Origin: Citrobacter farmeri
GTDB lineage: Bacteria > Pseudomonadota > Gammaproteobacteria > Enterobacterales > Enterobacteriaceae
Assembly (NCBI RefSeq): GCF_019048065.1
Contig: NZ_CP077291.1
Span: forward strand, 1,364,001 to 1,428,000
DNA length: 64,000 nt
Direction: 5' to 3'
Part shown: positions 31,859-41,387 of the stretch, piece after piece
Layout of the letters: each line of letters opens with the position of its first letter
Position numbering within the stretch: the first letter of the stretch is position 1
Position numbers and translations under genes: made by a program
The notes under the pieces: generated by a model
Told to the model about the DNA's origin: nothing
Seen by the model: only the letters and a program-made list of their open reading frames with translations
Databases searched by the model: none

Positions 31859-33040
31859 TTATTCAGCGACTGACCATTCCTGTGGATAGCGTGCCGGCAC
31901 GAAACGCAGGGTGAGCGCCATAAGTCCGGCCACACAGAGGGCGTGGAACGTCCAGTCAAGCCAGTAATTGCCGCTCAGGCTCCGTAAGATACCGGAGAGC
32001 CAGGGAGAGAGGCCCGCGATTATAAAGCCAATCCCCTGCATAAAAGCGACTAATTTGCCGGATATCACCGGATGTTGGGCATGGTCCAGCGCCAGCACCA
32101 GACATAAAGGAAATGCGCCGCCCAGGCCGATACCGCAAACCACGGCCCAGAGGATTGGCAGTTGCGCAGGCCAGAGGATAAAACCGCAAAAGCCAAGCAT
32201 CTGTAAGGCCAGCGTGAAAAGCAGCAGTTTACGACGATCCTGATGACGCGCAAGCATCGGCAATATTAGCGCCCCCGCTGTTTGACCGACGGTCATCAGA
32301 GCCAGCAGCGTGCCGCTGAACTGTGCGCTTTCGCCCAACTGAATATAGTACGGCGGCAGCCAGGCAATCAGGCTGCCGTAACCGCCATTGATCACGCCAA
32401 AATAGAGTCCCAGCGTCCAGGCGCGCGGGTTGAGTACGACGCGCACGGCAGCACTTTTCCGGTGAGGTGACGGCATCTCAGCTGAGCGAGGTTGTGCCAG
32501 CCAGCCGACCAGGGCAATCAGCGCAGGCAGAGCCCACCATGCCAGCGAGCGATACCAGAGTTCGCTATGTTGCGCGATCCACGGGGTCATCGCCGCGCCG
32601 AGTCCCCCTCCGCCCATTAATGCAGCTGACCAGAGCCCCATCACCTGCGGCATGCGACGATGAAAAAGGCGCTTAATTACCGTTGGCATGACAACCTGAA
32701 CGATCCCAATACCGATACCGCCCAGCAGAGCGCTGCTCAGTAGTACGACGCTGTGCGGCGCCAGTTCGCGAAGCAACGCGCCGGTCGTAACCATCAACAG
32801 ACTTAAGGCGACGCTAAGGCGCTCGCTGATATGGCGATTGATCCACCCTCCGGCCAGCGCCAGAGCCCCCATGGCGATCATCGGTAATGCTGTGAGCAGC
32901 GACGCCACGGCAAAGCTCATACCACTTGCGGCACGTAGTTGCGGCAAAAGTGGACCAACCGAGGTCAGCAGCGGACGCATATTCAGGCCAATCAGCACCA
33001 GAATCAGCAGGATTAGCCCAAAGTGGGGCGTTTTGTTCAT
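31859..33040 (-). CDS. cynX: Cyanate transport protein CynX
   Basis: A 393-residue major facilitator superfamily transporter, the last gene of the cyn operon, thought to move cyanate across the inner membrane. Twelve helices are visible, with the CynX hallmark LVLIGLNMRPLLTSVGPLLPQL at the N-terminus and VVMPTVIKRLFHRRMPQVMGLWSAALMGGG in the middle. Its start overlaps the stop of the deaminase gene by four bases (ATGA type), so the two are translationally coupled. In E. coli cynX follows cynS directly. Confidence 0.93.
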   Translation of the reverse strand: MNKTPHFGLILLILVLIGLNMRPLLTSVGPLLPQLRAASGMSFAVASLLTALPMIAMGALALAGGWINRHISERLSVALSLLMVTTGALLRELAPHSVVLLSSALLGGIGIGIVQVVMPTVIKRLFHRRMPQVMGLWSAALMGGGGLGAAMTPWIAQHSELWYRSLAWWALPALIALVGWLAQPRSAEMPSPHRKSAAVRVVLNPRAWTLGLYFGVINGGYGSLIAWLPPYYIQLGESAQFSGTLLALMTVGQTAGALILPMLARHQDRRKLLLFTLALQMLGFCGFILWPAQLPILWAVVCGIGLGGAFPLCLVLALDHAQHPVISGKLVAFMQGIGFIIAGLSPWLSGILRSLSGNYWLDWTFHALCVAGLMALTLRFVPARYPQEWSVAE

Positions 33041-33495
33041 GACTGTTTTTCAGCCCAGCGTTGATAAACTGCCAGCCCATTGGGTTGCGGAAGATGATGA
33101 ACAGGCAGAGTTTGTTGCTCGAGGGGCTGCCGTAATTGCTGATAAATTGCCGCAGTGGAAAGACGGAATGTCTCACCATCGCCATTGCTGTTGGCGAACC
33201 AGACTTCTTTTACGCCGGTGAGATACATGGCACTAAGGCACATGGGGCACGGCTGACCGCTGGCGTAAACCACACATTCGCGAAGCGCCGCGCTGCCTGA
33301 ATGAGCCGCAATCGCCCGAATGGCATTGAGCTCTGCATGCCCGGTGGGGTCATCATCCAGGTGTAGCGTGTTGACGGCTTCGGCGATCGCTTCGCCATTG
33401 CGGACAATAATCGCGCCAAACGGGCGTCCACCCTGTTCAACGTTGCGGGCTGCCAGGGCCAGTGCCTGTTGCAGATAATTATCATGTGCAGACAT
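33037..33495 (-). CDS. Guanine deaminase-like nucleoside deaminase
   Basis: A 152-residue zinc enzyme of the cytidine deaminase superfamily. Zinc ligands are H53 and the catalytic E55 in GHAELNAIR, and C83 and C86 in QPCPMC. The overall plan is like Bacillus GuaD (guanine deaminase, 156 residues), with GRPFGAIIVRNG at the start. The residue before PCPMC is Gln, where GuaD has Glu. It lies between cynS (61 bases upstream) and cynX (4-base overlap), in an operon that has no such gene in E. coli K-12. Guanine, isocytosine, cytosine or another amino-heterocycle could be the substrate; none can be chosen from sequence. Confidence 0.85.
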   Translation of the reverse strand: MSAHDNYLQQALALAARNVEQGGRPFGAIIVRNGEAIAEAVNTLHLDDDPTGHAELNAIRAIAAHSGSAALRECVVYASGQPCPMCLSAMYLTGVKEVWFANSNGDGETFRLSTAAIYQQLRQPLEQQTLPVHHLPQPNGLAVYQRWAEKQS

Positions 33496-33556
33496 ACTTT
33501 ACTCCTGTGTACAGAGAAAAGAAGAACGATACGCCTGCGCGTACCGCTCTGATGGA

Positions 33557-34719
<1,163 letters not shown>

Positions 34720-34771
34720 GAATAATCCTCTGTTTCGCTATGCGATGAACACAGGCTACGCGCTTCGTGTC

Positions 34772-34818
34772 ATAAGATAAAAGACTCATTTATAATGGTG
34801 TCTATTGGAAAATCTTAT
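34772..34818. promoter_or_regulatory. Probable CynR operator between cynT and cynR
   Basis: ATAAGAT (34772-34778) and ATCTTAT (34812-34818) are perfect inverted arms 33 bases apart, flanking a TATAAT box at 34791. LysR-type activators bind such regions and bend them. In E. coli CynR activates cynTSX with cyanate and represses itself. Confidence 0.55.
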
Positions 34819-34829
34819 AGGTAAGGGCG

Positions 34830-35723
34830 ATGCTGGATCGACACACTCACTATTTTCTTGCCGTGGCGGAGCATCACGGATTCACCCGTGCAGCGGCGGC
34901 GCTGCACGTTTCGCAACCCGCGCTTTCGCAGCAAATCAGGCAACTGGAGGAGATGCTGGCCGTGCAGTTGTTCGATCGCAGTGGGCGAACGATCCGGTTG
35001 ACCGACGCGGGAGAAGTCTATCTGCGCTATGCGCGCAGCGCGCTACAGGCGCTGGAAGAGGGCAAACGCGCCATTCATGATGTGGAGGATCTGAGTCGGG
35101 GCTCCCTGCGTGTTGCGGTCACACCGACTTTTACCGCCTGGTTTATCGGCCCGCTACTGGCTGAATACCATACCCGTTATCCCAATGTGACCTTACAACT
35201 ACAGGAACTCTCACAGGATAAAATCGAAGAGATGGTGGTCAATGATGAACTGGATGTCGGCATTGCCTTTGATCAGGTTCACTCTGCGGATATCGATGCG
35301 CAGCCGTTGCTGACCGAGAACCTGGCCCTGGTCGTGGCGAATCATCATCCGCTGGCCGTGCAGGCGTCGGTGGATTTGAGCGTGCTCAATGACGAAAAGT
35401 TGATTTTATTGAACGCGGAGTTTGCTACCCGGGAGCAGATTGACCGTTACTGCCTACAGGCAGGACTGCGACCGCAGATTCTCATGGAGGCCAACTCTAT
35501 TAGTGCTGTACTGGAGCTGGTGCGGCGCACCGGATTATCCACGTTGTTGCCTGCCCCCATCGCAGAACAGAGTCACGATCTCCAGGCGATTTCACTGACC
35601 CCGCAACTTCTCGAACGTACGGCCGTATTACTGCAGCGAAAAGGTGCCTGGCGAACCGCGGCTGCCAGGGCGTTTGTTGCGATGGCGCAAGAAGGCGTAA
35701 CGGCTGGGAAAGCGGTAAGTTAA
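34830..35723 (+). CDS. cynR: CynR, LysR-type activator of the cyn operon
   Basis: A 297-residue LysR-family regulator that senses cyanate and activates cynTSX. The helix-turn-helix spans residues 5-62 ([36 protein letters not shown]). The effector domain begins near residue 90 ([18 protein letters not shown]). It is divergent from cynT with a 110-base operator region. The beginning [21 protein letters not shown] aligns with E. coli CynR (299 residues). Confidence 0.94.
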   Translation: MLDRHTHYFLAVAEHHGFTRAAAALHVSQPALSQQIRQLEEMLAVQLFDRSGRTIRLTDAGEVYLRYARSALQALEEGKRAIHDVEDLSRGSLRVAVTPTFTAWFIGPLLAEYHTRYPNVTLQLQELSQDKIEEMVVNDELDVGIAFDQVHSADIDAQPLLTENLALVVANHHPLAVQASVDLSVLNDEKLILLNAEFATREQIDRYCLQAGLRPQILMEANSISAVLELVRRTGLSTLLPAPIAEQSHDLQAISLTPQLLERTAVLLQRKGAWRTAAARAFVAMAQEGVTAGKAVS

Positions 35724-35762
35724 TCGGGGATTTGGTGAGGTAAAACGCGGATCAGATAGTGA

Positions 35763-35791
35763 TTGCATAAGGAAATCAGTTTGGGTATTTT
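35763..35791 (+). promoter_or_regulatory. Promoter of the amino-acid ABC transporter operon
   Basis: TTGCAT (35763-35768), a 17-base spacer and TATTTT (35786-35791) fit a sigma-70 promoter. The -10 box lies inside the first ArgR-like box. Confidence 0.6.
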
Positions 35792-35819
35792 TATGCAGTA
35801 AATGTGCATAAAAATAAAA
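35783..35819. promoter_or_regulatory. Two candidate ARG boxes (ArgR operator)
   Basis: A perfect 12-bp inverted repeat has arms TATTTTTATGCA (35786-35797) and TGCATAAAAATA (35805-35816). It also reads as two 16-base matches to the ARG box pattern (WTGAATWWWWATTCAW): 35783-35798 with 11 matches and 35804-35819 with 12. Their centres are 21 bases apart, the spacing of paired ARG boxes bound by the ArgR hexamer. Binding would cover the -10 box and the start of transcription and so repress. Confidence 0.55.
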
Positions 35820-35829
35820 GGAGAAGGGA

Positions 35830-36597
35830 ATGTTCAGTCAGTGGATAAAAGCAGGATGTTTGATGATGGCGTTGACCGGGGCCGCTTTTGCAGCACAAGA
35901 AACTTACGTGGTCGGCGCGGGTGGCACCTATCGCCCGTTTGAGTTTGAAAACAGCCAGAAACAGCTGGAAGGCTTTGATATCGATATTATTAAAGCTATC
36001 GCTAAAGCGGAAAATTTTGATGTCAAACTGGTCAACACGCCGTGGGAAGGTATCTTCGCGACGCTGGGTTCCGGGGATCGCGACATTATTATCTCGGGGA
36101 TCACCATCACGGATAAACGTAAGCAGATGGTGGATTTTTCTCTTCCTTATTTCCCGGCTGAGCAGTCAATTGTCGTTCCGGCTGATTCAAAAGTGAGTTC
36201 TCTGGACTCGCTGAAGACGGAAAAGGTTGGCGTCGTTAACTCCAGCACCGGTGACATTGTGGTTTCTGGCGTTCTGGGGAAAAACAGCACCGCGATTAAG
36301 CGTTTCGATAATACCCCGTTAATGCTACAGGAATTGTTTGAAGATGGTGTTAGCGCGGCGGTTGGCGATGTCGGTGTGGTGAAATACTACATCAAGCAGC
36401 ATCCGGAAAAACAGTTCAAGCTCGTCCCGGATGCTAAGTTCGAACGCCAGTATTTTGGTATTGCGGTAGCCAAAGGGAATACCGAATTACAGCAGAAGAT
36501 TAATGCGGGATTGAAGAAAATCATCGCTGATGGCACCTACGATAAAATTTATAAAACCTGGTTTGATAGCGAAGTCCCGACGCTTCCGTCAGAGTAA
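35830..36597 (+). CDS. Amino-acid ABC transporter, periplasmic binding protein
   Basis: A 255-residue solute-binding protein of the polar amino acid family (SBP_bac_3, like GlnH/HisJ/ArtJ). The signal peptide ends after about residue 21 (ALTGAAFA). The mature protein has the family core GTYRPFEFENSQKQLEGFDIDI, the strand DIIISGITITDKRKQMVDFS and a C-terminal IIADGTYDKIYKTWF. Substrate is not certain; the ArgR-like boxes suggest arginine or another basic amino acid. It heads an operon with a permease and an ATPase, with an attenuator hairpin after it. Confidence 0.88.
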   Translation: MFSQWIKAGCLMMALTGAAFAAQETYVVGAGGTYRPFEFENSQKQLEGFDIDIIKAIAKAENFDVKLVNTPWEGIFATLGSGDRDIIISGITITDKRKQMVDFSLPYFPAEQSIVVPADSKVSSLDSLKTEKVGVVNSSTGDIVVSGVLGKNSTAIKRFDNTPLMLQELFEDGVSAAVGDVGVVKYYIKQHPEKQFKLVPDAKFERQYFGIAVAKGNTELQQKINAGLKKIIADGTYDKIYKTWFDSEVPTLPSE

Positions 36598-36620
36598 TTT
36601 GCTTTATTAATTTTTTTAGG

Positions 36621-36648
36621 CTGACACGTTGTCTGTGTCAGCTTTTTT
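36621..36648 (+). terminator. Attenuator hairpin between binding protein and permease
   Basis: CTGACAC and GTGTCAG form a 7-bp stem followed by CTTTTTT. Placed after the abundant binding-protein gene, it would lower expression of the permease and ATPase. An alternative permease start at 36629 falls inside it and is rejected. Confidence 0.8.
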
Positions 36649-36661
36649 GCAGGGGAAAACC

Positions 36662-37426
36662 ATGACGGGATTTCGTTGGGAAATCATCCAGGAGTATGCG
36701 CCATTGTTTATGGAAGGCGCGTGGATGACCATAAAATGTACCATCATCTGTGTCTGTCTTGGCACACTCTGGGGGTTGACGCTGGGGCTGGGCCGCATGG
36801 CGAAAGCCGAGCACGGCTTCTGGAAATACGCGCTCCGCTATTGTGTTCAGTATCCCGTTCGTTTCTACGTCAGCGCCTTTCGCGGAACGCCACTGTTTGT
36901 CCAGATCATGGTTGTCCATTTTGCGCTGGTGCCGCTGTTCATCAATCCCCGTGACGGGATGCTGGTTACCAGCGGACTGATGAGCGCCGATGTCGCCCGC
37001 GAATTGCGTTCGGGCTACGGTGCTTTCTTATCCTGTATTGTGGCGATCACGCTGAATGCCGGGGCCTATGTTTCTGAGATCTTCCGTGCGGGGATCCAAT
37101 CGATTGACCCTGGTCAGATGGAAGCGTCGCGGGCGCTGGGAATGCCGTGGTGGAAAACCATGCGCAAAGTTATCCTGCCTCAGGCTTTTCGCCGTATTCT
37201 TCCTCCGCTGGGCAATAATGCCATCGCGATTGTCAAAGATTCCTCACTCGCCTCGGCAATCGGACTTGCCGATCTGGCCTATGCGGCGCGAACGGTTTCA
37301 GGTGCTTATGCAACCTACTGGGAACCCTACCTGACCATTTCGCTGGTGTACTGGGTACTCACCTTCCTGCTGGCACAGCTGGTTAACCGTCTGGAAAAAA
37401 GGTTTGGTAAAAGTGATCCACATTAA
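36662..37426 (+). CDS. Amino-acid ABC transporter, permease
   Basis: A 254-residue inner-membrane permease of the HisM/GlnP family. Visible are the N-terminal helix ([20 protein letters not shown]), several further helices and the EAA loop near residues 160-185 ([30 protein letters not shown]), which contacts the ATPase. Start ATG 36662 has the ribosome site AGGGGA; the upstream reading to 36629 begins within the attenuator stem. It overlaps the ATPase gene by a few bases. Confidence 0.88.
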   Translation: MTGFRWEIIQEYAPLFMEGAWMTIKCTIICVCLGTLWGLTLGLGRMAKAEHGFWKYALRYCVQYPVRFYVSAFRGTPLFVQIMVVHFALVPLFINPRDGMLVTSGLMSADVARELRSGYGAFLSCIVAITLNAGAYVSEIFRAGIQSIDPGQMEASRALGMPWWKTMRKVILPQAFRRILPPLGNNAIAIVKDSSLASAIGLADLAYAARTVSGAYATYWEPYLTISLVYWVLTFLLAQLVNRLEKRFGKSDPH

Positions 37427-38135
37427 AAATTTACATAAACACTTTGGTGACAACCACGTTCTGCGCGGTATTGACTGTGATATCAAACCCCAGGAGGTGG
37501 TGTGTATCATTGGTCCATCGGGGTCCGGAAAAAGCACCTTCTTACGCTGCATGAATGCGCTCGAGACGGTTACCGAAGGCGAAGTCGTGGTGAATGGTTT
37601 TGCCGTTCACGATCGCAAAACCGATCTCAATAAAATGCGTGAAAGCGTCGGGATGGTGTTCCAGCGTTTTAATCTGTTTCCGCACATGACGGTGCTGGAT
37701 AACCTGATGATGGCGCCGCAAATGCTGTTGGGGCTCTCCCGCAGTGAAGCGATTAACCGGGCTGAAATGCTGTTGGAAAAAGTCGGGTTAAGCGATAAAC
37801 GCGATGCCTGGCCTTCACGCCTGTCGGGCGGTCAGCAGCAACGCGTGGCGATTGCACGCGCGCTGGCAATGAACCCCTCGATCATGCTGTTCGACGAGCC
37901 AACCTCGGCGCTGGACCCGGAGCTGGTTGGCGATGTGCTGGAGGTGATGAAGAACCTGGCCAATGAAGGCATGACCATGGCGATCGTCACCCATGAAATG
38001 GGATTTGCCCGTGAAGTGGCCGATCGGGTTATTTTTATCGATCACGGTATTATCCAGGAGGAAGGATCGCCGGAGGTACTTTTTACGTCGCCAGCAAATC
38101 CGCGAACGGCTGAATTTTTAAGTAAGGTTCTTTGA
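37413..38135 (+). CDS. Amino-acid ABC transporter, ATP-binding protein
   Basis: A 240-residue ATPase of the GlnQ/HisP type. Walker [11 protein letters not shown] loop [12 protein letters not shown], signature LSGGQQQR, Walker [13 protein letters not shown] and the switch His in VTHEMGFA are all intact. Two start codons are possible: TTG at 37404 and GTG at 37413. GTG was chosen because the ribosome site (AAAGG near 37398-37402) is well spaced for it and too close for the TTG. Both overlap the end of the permease gene, so translation is coupled. Confidence 0.88.
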   Translation: MIHIKNLHKHFGDNHVLRGIDCDIKPQEVVCIIGPSGSGKSTFLRCMNALETVTEGEVVVNGFAVHDRKTDLNKMRESVGMVFQRFNLFPHMTVLDNLMMAPQMLLGLSRSEAINRAEMLLEKVGLSDKRDAWPSRLSGGQQQRVAIARALAMNPSIMLFDEPTSALDPELVGDVLEVMKNLANEGMTMAIVTHEMGFAREVADRVIFIDHGIIQEEGSPEVLFTSPANPRTAEFLSKVL

Positions 38136-38143
38136 TATAAGAT

Positions 38144-38169
38144 GCCAGATCGGTATTTCCCGATCTGGC
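38144..38169. terminator. Hairpin after the ABC transporter operon
   Basis: GCCAGATCGG and CCGATCTGGC are 10-bp arms. There is no long T run, so it may act as a 3' end stabiliser as well. Confidence 0.65.
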
Positions 38170-38185
38170 CATTTACGTCAGAAAA

Positions 38186-38518
38186 TCAGATTTGCTCTTT
38201 TATTGTTTTGCTGCTGCCGTTTGTTTTTACCGACGCGATACCGACATCGCGCGACTGCGTGGAGGCGTACATCTGGCTGGTGCCAATGACCTGATGATTG
38301 CCTGCTTTTAAATTGAAGAAGAACTTACCATTCGACGCAGTTTTCGTTTCGTAGCGTTCGTCCAGCGGACTGTTCGACTGAACGGAAGCAATACCATTTT
38401 CTGCCGCCGCTTTCGTGGTATACAGTTCGCTCGTGAGGATCACCTCGCCATTCCCTGCTTTCAGTACAAAGCGGAACTGATCGTTTGTACTCTTACTTAA
38501 TTCAAACCAACCGGCCAT
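38186..38518 (-). CDS. YegP-like DUF1508 protein
   Basis: A 110-residue cytoplasmic protein made of two tandem DUF1508 repeats (MAGWFELSKSTNDQFRFVLKAGNG, then SNGKFFFNLKAGNHQVIGTSQ). It closely resembles E. coli YegP, whose gene lies elsewhere in K-12. The start was set at the MAGWF methionine (38518), three codons after an upstream in-frame ATG at 38527. Function is unknown; paralogues in other bacteria are sometimes stress-induced. Confidence 0.88.
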   Translation of the reverse strand: MAGWFELSKSTNDQFRFVLKAGNGEVILTSELYTTKAAAENGIASVQSNSPLDERYETKTASNGKFFFNLKAGNHQVIGTSQMYASTQSRDVGIASVKTNGSSKTIKEQI

Positions 38519-38644
38519 AATTATCACCTTTTTAAAAAGAGAGGAATTACCGCACCGTATTGAGCATAGTTTAATAATAATTTATCAGGCAATATTCGAA
38601 GGAATCTGAAAAGTCTCAAATAATCGCGGTGCAAAAGGAGGGGA

Positions 38645-39118
38645 ATGAAACACGTCAATGTGCGTCTCGAAAAGCTCAGGAGTCGATTTCCGCCACCGGT
38701 TATTCTGTTAATCTTTGTGGTGGGAGATTGTCTTACCGCAAATCCGCGTTTTACCTTTGGTCTGGTTACCCAGGTTCTGAGCCTGGCGATAGCTGCGGTA
38801 AGCCTTGGCGTCATCATGACAACCGCGTGGCAAATGCATGTGAATCGCACCACGCTCAATCCGCTTCAGGCCGATAAAACGACGACGCTGGTCACGCGCG
38901 GATGCTATGCCTGGAGCCGAAATCCGATTTATCTTGGACTGAGCGGAGGACAACTTGCCGTTGCCCTCTGGATGGGCAGTCTGCCTGGCCTGATTGCCGT
39001 TCCACTCTTCATGTTGGCGGTGGCCAGGTTGCATATCGATTTTGAAGAGTTTCAGTTACATAAGCGCTTTGGGGCAGAGTGGGAGCACTACGCTAAGCAG
39101 GTTCGTCGCTGGCTATAA
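38645..39118 (+). CDS. Isoprenylcysteine/phospholipid methyltransferase-like membrane protein
   Basis: A 157-residue membrane protein of the ICMT/PEMT family, with about four helices. The motif GCYAWSRNPIYLGLSGG near residues 85-101 and the C-terminal FEEFQLHKRFGAEWEHYAKQVRRW are diagnostic: the RNPIY signature and the Glu/His residues bind SAM in ICMT enzymes. The substrate in bacteria is not known for this type. It converges on the hydrolase gene, 17 bases away. Confidence 0.8.
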   Translation: MKHVNVRLEKLRSRFPPPVILLIFVVGDCLTANPRFTFGLVTQVLSLAIAAVSLGVIMTTAWQMHVNRTTLNPLQADKTTTLVTRGCYAWSRNPIYLGLSGGQLAVALWMGSLPGLIAVPLFMLAVARLHIDFEEFQLHKRFGAEWEHYAKQVRRWL

Positions 39119-39134
39119 AAGGCCATCATGCTGG

Positions 39135-39722
39135 CTATCCGCAGATTGCGTCGACAAAGGCGATGGCATCAGCGACAGCATGGCGCGCCTGCCACGCAAG
39201 ATGTCCGGGGCTGTCGGCGTCGCAGAAACCGTGCTGTGCATCGAACATATGACATTGCACCAGGGGCAATGTTTCCAGCTTCTGCTGCAGTGCTGTCGGG
39301 TCGAATGACGGCTCGTGGCGGGCCATGATCATCAGCGCAGGGCAGTGCGGTAACTCATCGCTGTACTGACGAATGCGAGAGCCATAGTGACAGATAACCC
39401 CATCACACAAGCCGCTTCCTGCGATTCGCCACGCAAGCGTTGCCCCGGTGCTGTAACCAATGACAATCAGTTTGCGATGTTGCGCGCGCAGTGTGGCAAG
39501 CAGCGTTAAGACGGGTTGGGGATCAAAACCCACGTGGTTTGAAAAATAGCGATAAGCTTCATCCTGTTGCGCATAACTGAAGGGACTGTCATGGGGGAAA
39601 AGCGCGGGAGTATAAACCGCGAACCCACGCGCTCGCCACATATCGCTGGTACGTTGTATATGTGCATTGATGCCGTAAATTTCATGCAGAATGACGACGG
39701 CATCTGACCGTTGGCTGGACAT
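39135..39722 (-). CDS. Dienelactone hydrolase-family alpha/beta hydrolase
   Basis: A 195-residue cytoplasmic alpha/beta hydrolase. The nucleophile elbow is GYSTGA (Ser), near residue 95, where classical dienelactone hydrolase has Cys; a His is available in AQHGFCD near residue 165. An early VILHEIYGINAHI matches the DLH strand and oxyanion loop. It lies 7 bases after the zinc-ribbon gene in the same direction, so they likely form an operon. Substrate unknown. Confidence 0.78.
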   Translation of the reverse strand: MSSQRSDAVVILHEIYGINAHIQRTSDMWRARGFAVYTPALFPHDSPFSYAQQDEAYRYFSNHVGFDPQPVLTLLATLRAQHRKLIVIGYSTGATLAWRIAGSGLCDGVICHYGSRIRQYSDELPHCPALMIMARHEPSFDPTALQQKLETLPLVQCHMFDAQHGFCDADSPGHLAWQARHAVADAIAFVDAICG

Positions 39723-39729
39723 CTGCGGT

Positions 39730-39981
39730 TTAGTCGTCCGCTTTATGCGCCCAGGCTGGCATGGACGTCAGGAAGCGAATCGCACGCTTACGTGATTCCT
39801 CAGGGCCAACTTTTTGCCAGGAGTCAAGAAAACCCGCCAGGCCAGAAACGGCTTCATCCCAGGGCTTCAGATTGCCTTCGGCGTCGCTGCAATATGCGCA
39901 GTATTTATCGCTCGCTCCTTTGGCATCGGGTGCGGACAGCGGCATTCCGCAGGCGTGGCAAAACTGTTCTTGCTGTGACAT
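39730..39981 (-). CDS. Small zinc-ribbon protein
   Basis: An 83-residue protein with a four-cysteine ribbon at the N-terminus (CHACG at residues 8-12, then CAYC near residues 28-31), followed by an acidic/aromatic helix (PWDEAVSGLAGFLDSWQKVG). It resembles the putative zinc-ribbon family. Function is unknown. It leads the operon with the hydrolase, and its ribosome site (AAGGAG) is seven bases before the ATG. Confidence 0.75.
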   Translation of the reverse strand: MSQQEQFCHACGMPLSAPDAKGASDKYCAYCSDAEGNLKPWDEAVSGLAGFLDSWQKVGPEESRKRAIRFLTSMPAWAHKADD

Positions 39982-40273
39982 GTAACGCTCCTTGTGTCCT
40001 GTGGTTGATGAATAAATATACGGTTATTTTTCGAGAAGAATCCGATGCCAGATCAAATAACCCTGTCAGATGTGTAACAAATATTGATTTGGTTTATGTA
40101 TTGAGAAAATGAGGGTCTGTTAGTCTTACTGTCTCACCGATGACTCAAGGGATAGTTGTGCTGGAAATCTTTTCTTAACCCACTGAAAAATATCTTTAAA
40201 TATTTTTCTCTTAGCAAAATTCATGGTTCGTTCAGGACGAATCCGTTTTTGTATGGGTTAAAAAAGGGTCAAC

Positions 40274-40885
40274 ATGCACCTCATATGGACCGTCAGTCCC
40301 GTGGGCTATCAGCGCATCGCGAAGCGCTGTCCTGCCTGCAATATCAAACGCGAATTCATCCCTTCCGGGGCTTTCAGAATGAATTCGCAAAAAAAGTTGC
40401 TGGATATCTGGAGCATCTATAAGTGTCTTCACTGTGATTACACCTGGAATATCAGCCTGTTCTCGCGACTCCCTGTCAACCGTATTGACCGCGATCTCTA
40501 TGCGCGGATCGTTGCCAATGACGCAAGGGCGATCCAACTTTTCGCTCACGATCGCCACATTCTGAAGCGAAATAATGCCGAACTCTCCGGGAGCCCGGAC
40601 TTTGCTGTTCGCGAGCAGTGGCGGATCACGTTTGCCCGGCATCAGCATCTGAAGGTGAGTATCAGATTAACGATCGCCTTTCAGGTCAGTCTGTTATCGG
40701 TGATGAAAAAGCAGTTGCGACTCAGTACGGGGGAGATAGCGCGGTGGGTTGCCGAGGGTAAGATTTGCGGTGTTACGCTGCGTGAACTCAAAAATCGTAA
40801 ACGTCAGGATACGGCTTATGATTTCTGGATGAGCCCGGACGCGTTTTACGCGATCAGGAAAATGCGCATGGAAGCGAAACGCTAA
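40274..40885 (+). CDS. DUF1062 protein
   Basis: A 203-residue protein of the DUF1062 family. It opens MHLIWTVSPVGYQRIAKRCPAC, and a second CxxC is in YKCLHCDYTWNISLF (near residue 54), so a zinc site is likely. The C-terminal half has RLSTGEIARWVAEGKI, which looks like a helix-turn-helix-type element. Function unknown. It stands alone in AT-rich DNA, with no neighbour in the same operon. Confidence 0.78.
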   Translation: MHLIWTVSPVGYQRIAKRCPACNIKREFIPSGAFRMNSQKKLLDIWSIYKCLHCDYTWNISLFSRLPVNRIDRDLYARIVANDARAIQLFAHDRHILKRNNAELSGSPDFAVREQWRITFARHQHLKVSIRLTIAFQVSLLSVMKKQLRLSTGEIARWVAEGKICGVTLRELKNRKRQDTAYDFWMSPDAFYAIRKMRMEAKR

Positions 40886-41044
40886 ACCAGGCGACGCCCG
40901 GCCTGCATGGCGGGCGTCAAAATTGGCGGGAAACGCAACGCCGAATCAGTTTCTTGTCTGGTGCTTTTCAAGGTAAATCATCGTCCGATCCGCGTGAATG
41001 GGGTTGCGACGGTATTCCTGATAACCCCTTGCTGGGGCATTCTC

Positions 41045-41079
41045 AGAAGCCACCTTCTTATTCTTAGGAGGTGGCTTCT
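41045..41079. terminator. Hairpin between DUF1062 and lipoprotein genes
   Basis: AGAAGCCACC and GGTGGCTTCT form a 10-bp stem. It lies just past the stop of the converging lipoprotein gene. Confidence 0.75.
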
Positions 41080-41096
41080 ATATTGAAGATGTTATT

Positions 41097-41387
41097 TTAT
41101 CTGGCAGCGGCTCCTGCGGTTCCCCCAAATGCGCCGACTCCCAGGAGAAAACCAAAGTCATACCATCCGCCATTATTAGGAACGGAGTAAATAGCAATGG
41201 AATTATCAAACAGATGCCCAATCATCGCGAATACAGCAATCCATCCGTGCCACAATCCTGAGAAGAAACCCGGAGCCGACTCGTAAACCGCCCAATCCGA
41301 TCGGCTTGCACAGCCAGTCAGCATCAGGGTTGCGACCACCACGAACGCTACTGCACTCATCTTTTTCATTCTCGATATTACCGTCAT
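41097..41387 (-). CDS. Small putative lipoprotein
   Basis: A 96-residue protein with a lipobox LTGC (signal peptide MKKMSAVAFVVVATLMLTGC; Cys near residue 26). A start at the M7 codon (41369) would give a shorter, more typical signal. The mature part carries one hydrophobic stretch (GLWHGWIAVFAMIGHLF) and a Gly-rich tail (FLLGVGAFGGTAGAAAR), so it may sit in a membrane. I do not recognise the family. It is the last gene before the argW region. Confidence 0.7.
   Translation of the reverse strand: MTVISRMKKMSAVAFVVVATLMLTGCASRSDWAVYESAPGFFSGLWHGWIAVFAMIGHLFDNSIAIYSVPNNGGWYDFGFLLGVGAFGGTAGAAAR

Noticed and set aside
40232..40648. 138-residue frame antisense to the DUF1062 gene
   Set aside because: The other strand carries the DUF1062 start motif and a ribosome site; this frame has neither.
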